Positions 62,698-64,000 of a DNA stretch of 64,000 bases are shown one piece after another. Within the stretch, counting starts at the first letter, position 1, and the number at the start of each line of letters is the position of its first letter. Below the pieces are notes generated by a model. That model made no database searches. It worked only from the letters and a program-made list of their open reading frames with translations, and was not told where the DNA came from. This DNA comes from Microbacterium sp. cf046 (GTDB lineage: Bacteria; Actinomycetota; Actinomycetes; Actinomycetales; Microbacteriaceae), in NCBI RefSeq assembly GCF_900114345.1, contig NZ_FOZJ01000002.1, forward strand, positions 1,178,001-1,242,000. Reading direction: 5' to 3'. The position numbers were made by a program, and so were the translations under genes.

Positions 62698-64000
62698 AGC
62701 TTGAACACCCGCCGTGGAAGGATGTCGACGAGCTCGACGATGATGCGTTCGGCCGTCTTCTGCGGGATGCGGCCCTCGCGCACGAGTCGTGCCAGGAACG
62801 CGGAGTCGAGCCGGCGGGCCATGTCGTGACGAGCGGGGATGGACAGGAAGGCGCGTGTGTCGTCGATGAAGCCGGAGCCGCGGGAGAAGCCGGCGGTCTC
62901 CGTGACGGCCGCGCGGAAGCGCAGCACGGCATCGGGAGCATCCAGGAACCACCACGGGGCGCCGATGAAGACGCTGGGGTAGAAGCCTGCCAGCGGGGCG
63001 ATCTCACGCGAATACGCTGTCTCGTCCACGGAGAAGAGGACCAGATGCAGGCCGGGGTCGAGCCCGTGCCGCTGGAGGAGCGGGCGCAGGTTTCCGGTAT
63101 AGGTCGTGGTCAGCGGGATGTCATGACCCGTGTCCGGACCCAGGCGATCGAAGACTGCGCTCGAGTGGTTGCGATGAACGCCCGGGTGGATGGTCATCAC
63201 GAGGCCGTCGCGCACACTCATTCCCGCCATCCGCAGCAGCATGTTGCCGGTGAACTCGCGGGCGCCGGCAGCGTCCAGGTTCCCTGCGACCGCCCTGCGG
63301 TAGAGCGCTCCTGCCTCGTCGTCGCCGAGGTCGACCGTGTACGGCTCGCTGACGCCGTGGTCGGCGGAGACCGCGCCGTGCGCGATGAAATGCGCGCGAC
63401 GCGCTTCGAGGGCGGCGAGATATCCGGCGAAGTCGTCGGCGGCGGTGCCGTGCCACTCGGTGAGCCGGAGGACCCGGGCGATGAAGTCCGTGGCGGTGGG
63501 GTCGAGATACGCATCCGGGCGGAACGTCGGAAGGACACGCCCGGTGAATGACGGGTCGGCCCCCAGCGCGGCGTGGACGGAGAGGTCGTCCATCGGGTCG
63601 TCCGTCGTGGCGAGCACCTCGATGCCGAACCGCTCGAACAGCGCGCGCGGCCGATAGGCCGGGTCGGCCAGCCGCGCGGAGATCGTGTCGTAGGACGCAT
63701 CCGCGGTCTCGGCCGACGGCTCGTCGCGGAGGTCGAACAGCGTGGCCAGTTCGTGCGTGAGCCAGTAGCCGGATGCCGTGCCGGCGAGAAGCTGCCAATG
63801 CTCGGCGAGGGTCCGCCATGTCTGCCTGGGATCGCCCGGCGCACTGCGTCCGACCCCGAGGCGCGCAAGGTCGACACCCGCGGAGTGCAGCAGACGCGTG
63901 ACGTAGTGGTCGTGCGTGATGAAGAGCTCGGCCGGATCGGAGAAGGGCTCGTCATCCATGAGCAGGCTCGGGGCGACGTGCCCGTGCGGCGAGAGGATCG
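62694..64000 (-). CDS. uxaC: Glucuronate isomerase, 5' end beyond the window
   Basis: UxaC converts D-glucuronate to D-fructuronate. The visible part is about 435 residues and includes the metal HxH in ILSPHGHVAPSLLMDDEPFSD at the very edge, then FITHDHYVTRLLHSAG, YWLTHELATLF, TIHPGVHRNH, NLRPLLQRHGLDPGLHLVLFSVDE and the closing DILPRRVFKL. The family is about 470 residues, so some 30 N-terminal residues are missing. It is coupled to uxuB. Confidence 0.95.
   Translation of the reverse strand, partial: ILSPHGHVAPSLLMDDEPFSDPAELFITHDHYVTRLLHSAGVDLARLGVGRSAPGDPRQTWRTLAEHWQLLAGTASGYWLTHELATLFDLRDEPSAETADASYDTISARLADPAYRPRALFERFGIEVLATTDDPMDDLSVHAALGADPSFTGRVLPTFRPDAYLDPTATDFIARVLRLTEWHGTAADDFAGYLAALEARRAHFIAHGAVSADHGVSEPYTVDLGDDEAGALYRRAVAGNLDAAGAREFTGNMLLRMAGMSVRDGLVMTIHPGVHRNHSSAVFDRLGPDTGHDIPLTTTYTGNLRPLLQRHGLDPGLHLVLFSVDETAYSREIAPLAGFYPSVFIGAPWWFLDAPDAVLRFRAAVTETAGFSRGSGFIDDTRAFLSIPARHDMARRLDSAFLARLVREGRIPQKTAERIIVELVDILPRRVFKL

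Overview
This is a chromosomal window of a high-GC Gram-positive bacterium. The composition is roughly two-thirds or more G+C. GTG starts are frequent. Actinobacterial families of unknown function (DUF4245, DUF4307, DUF501, DUF6264) sit beside housekeeping genes in an order typical of Micrococcales. The best guess is Microbacteriaceae, probably Microbacterium or a close relative. I see no phage, insertion sequence, CRISPR array or rRNA. Nearly all the DNA is protein-coding core genome, plus one tRNA gene.

Layout. 1-5 kb: a secreted cell-wall-binding protein with a glucuronyl C5-epimerase-like domain, an AraC/VOC pair, rmuC and a small membrane protein. 4.7-6.9 kb: divergent glpX and class II fba (gluconeogenesis/glycolysis). 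7-10 kb: a MOSC protein, an ECF sigma/anti-sigma pair and an SRPBCC protein. 9.5-17.7 kb: DUF6264-ispH (minus strand), then xseA-xseB-DUF4245-beta-carbonic anhydrase-fumC and a two-component system (plus strand). 17.8-26.8 kb: a secreted Pro-rich protein, a PIN-PhoH protein, a class V aminotransferase, a Z-prenyl synthase, trhA, DUF4307, greA, ilvA and an AI-2E-family permease. 26.8-34.5 kb: two HTH_42 (YcaQ-like) proteins, htpX-lemA, an FAD oxidase and an alanine-racemase-fold protein. 34.5 kb: a tRNA gene with anticodon UAA but a short variable arm, beside a partial copy of its own 3' end. 34.6-43.9 kb: NDH-2, a mycosin-like protease, DUF501, ftsB, eno, an O-methyltransferase, hisS, mazG and nhaA. 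44-55.9 kb: ppc, gamma-carbonic anhydrase, a cyclase-fold DUF2652 protein, an MFS protein with a cyclic-nucleotide-binding domain, mfd, a Pro/Tyr-rich membrane protein, pth and rplY. 55.9-64 kb: a glucuronide/glucuronate operon, uxaC-uxuB-uidA-GPH symporter-manD-gntK, cut at its 5' end by the window edge.

How the genes work together. The right end encodes uptake and hydrolysis of beta-glucuronides (symporter, UidA), isomerisation (UxaC), reduction (UxuB) and dehydration by an enolase-superfamily ManD. No classical UxuA and no KDG kinase is visible. Two operator-like palindromes lie before uidA. Central carbon enzymes (GlpX, Fba, Eno, FumC, Ppc) and two unrelated carbonic anhydrases are scattered through the window; the gamma-type enzyme converges on bicarbonate-consuming Ppc.

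Transcription signals. At least seventeen coding starts, plus one tiny upstream ORF, follow a TANNNT hexamer by exactly 6 or 7 bases, with an ATG or GTG at the predicted +1. This is the actinobacterial leaderless architecture, and it settles many start codons here. Twice (araC/VOC and xseA/xseB) the TAG stop of the upstream gene is itself the first half of the next gene's -10 hexamer. No gene-free stretch exceeds 300 bases; the longest gap is the 260-base rplY leader region.
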